This document shows, piece after piece, positions 13,103 to 13,255 of a stretch of 13,255 bases of DNA; within the stretch, counting starts at the first letter, position 1, and each line of letters starts with the position of its first letter. Position numbers and translations under genes: made by a program. The DNA comes from Sphingomonadaceae bacterium (lineage in GTDB: Bacteria; Pseudomonadota; Alphaproteobacteria; Sphingomonadales; Sphingomonadaceae), in contig CANEVG010000052.1 in assembly GCA_947442095.1 (NCBI GenBank), positions 1-13,255 on the forward strand, given 5' to 3'. Below the pieces are notes generated by a model. That model was not told the origin of the DNA. It did not search any database and worked only from the letters and a program-made list of their open reading frames with translations.

Positions 13103-13255
13103 CTACTGGTCAAGTTTCTTGGCGCGCTTGCGGTCGTAGAGTGTCTTGGCGAGCAGCGCGCCGCCGACCATGATCGCACCGGGAACCGAGCGCGTGGCGA
13201 TGCGCGTTGCGGCGGCCATCGCAAGCTTGGTGGCAAGGCTGCGCTTGGGACGCCC
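13103..13255 (-). CDS. C-terminal end of a small hypothetical protein, possibly membrane-associated (partial)
   Basis: An open frame enters from the right edge and ends at TAG (13103-13105), giving 50 residues. It begins GRPKRSLATKLAMAAATRIA, has a short hydrophobic stretch SVPGAIMVGGALLAKTLYD, and ends in a basic tail DRKRAKKLDQ. This looks like the end of a small alanine-rich protein with one hydrophobic segment, upstream of and co-directional with gmk (24 bases apart). I do not recognise the family. The start lies outside the window, and the charge pattern and clean stop make a real gene more likely than chance. Confidence 0.65.
   Translation of the reverse strand, partial: GRPKRSLATKLAMAAATRIATRSVPGAIMVGGALLAKTLYDRKRAKKLDQ

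Noticed and set aside
1..13255. CRISPR array, tRNA, rRNA, or complete transposon
   Set aside because: No regularly spaced direct repeats, no tRNA-like cloverleaf and no rRNA sequence was noticed. All transposase genes seen are truncated, and no matched terminal repeats around them were found.

Overview
The window looks like chromosomal DNA from a high-GC alphaproteobacterium, most likely a sphingomonad (Novosphingobium/Sphingobium-like). That is inferred from overall GC and codon use, the family of the MFS carrier, the guanylate kinase, and a short CCCTCCCGC/GCGGGAGGG intergenic palindrome of a kind I associate with these genomes. No rRNA, tRNA or CRISPR array was seen.

Layout. (1) Positions 1-462: unrecognised sequence and a fragment of an IS66-family transposase gene. 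(2) 463-1764, minus: an intact spinster-type MFS transporter, with a strong palindrome about 180 bp upstream. (3) About 2070-3652, minus: a graveyard of four broken genes in tandem. In transcription order these are an IS66 TnpC N-terminus, the C-terminus of an MbcA/ParS-type (DUF2384) antitoxin, the N-terminal domain of a Fic protein (frameshifted at a 10-base G/C tract), and the C-terminal part of an IS5-family transposase. The two IS66 pieces share a 100-bp inverted repeat that brackets regions 2 and 3. (4) 8230 to 3786, minus: an apparent operon SDR -> acyl-CoA dehydrogenase -> Zn alcohol dehydrogenase -> APH-type kinase; the last two overlap by ATGA. (5) 8401-12404, plus: a divergent operon of large and small acyl-CoA dehydrogenase subunits -> SDR -> SMP-30-type lactonase. 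(6) 12401-13255, minus: guanylate kinase (gmk), convergent with the lactonase and sharing the CTAG that holds both stop codons, then the end of a small membrane-associated protein.

How the genes may work together. The kinase and the minus-strand acyl-CoA dehydrogenase correspond to the two domains fused in animal ACAD10/ACAD11, and to LvaA and LvaC of the Pseudomonas putida levulinate pathway. Those systems phosphorylate the 4-hydroxyl of a 4-hydroxyacyl-CoA and convert it to a 3-hydroxyacyl-CoA for beta-oxidation. A lactonase, two SDRs, an alcohol dehydrogenase and a heteromeric acyl-CoA dehydrogenase beside them suggest a catabolic module for a lactone, hydroxy-acid or similar acyl substrate. 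The substrate is not determined by the sequence, and no CoA ligase, thiolase or LvaB-like protein lies in the window. The two operons are tied together by a near-identical palindrome, TTAAYC-TCTC-GRTTAA, at 7335-7350 and 8370-8385. It looks like the operator of a regulator encoded elsewhere.
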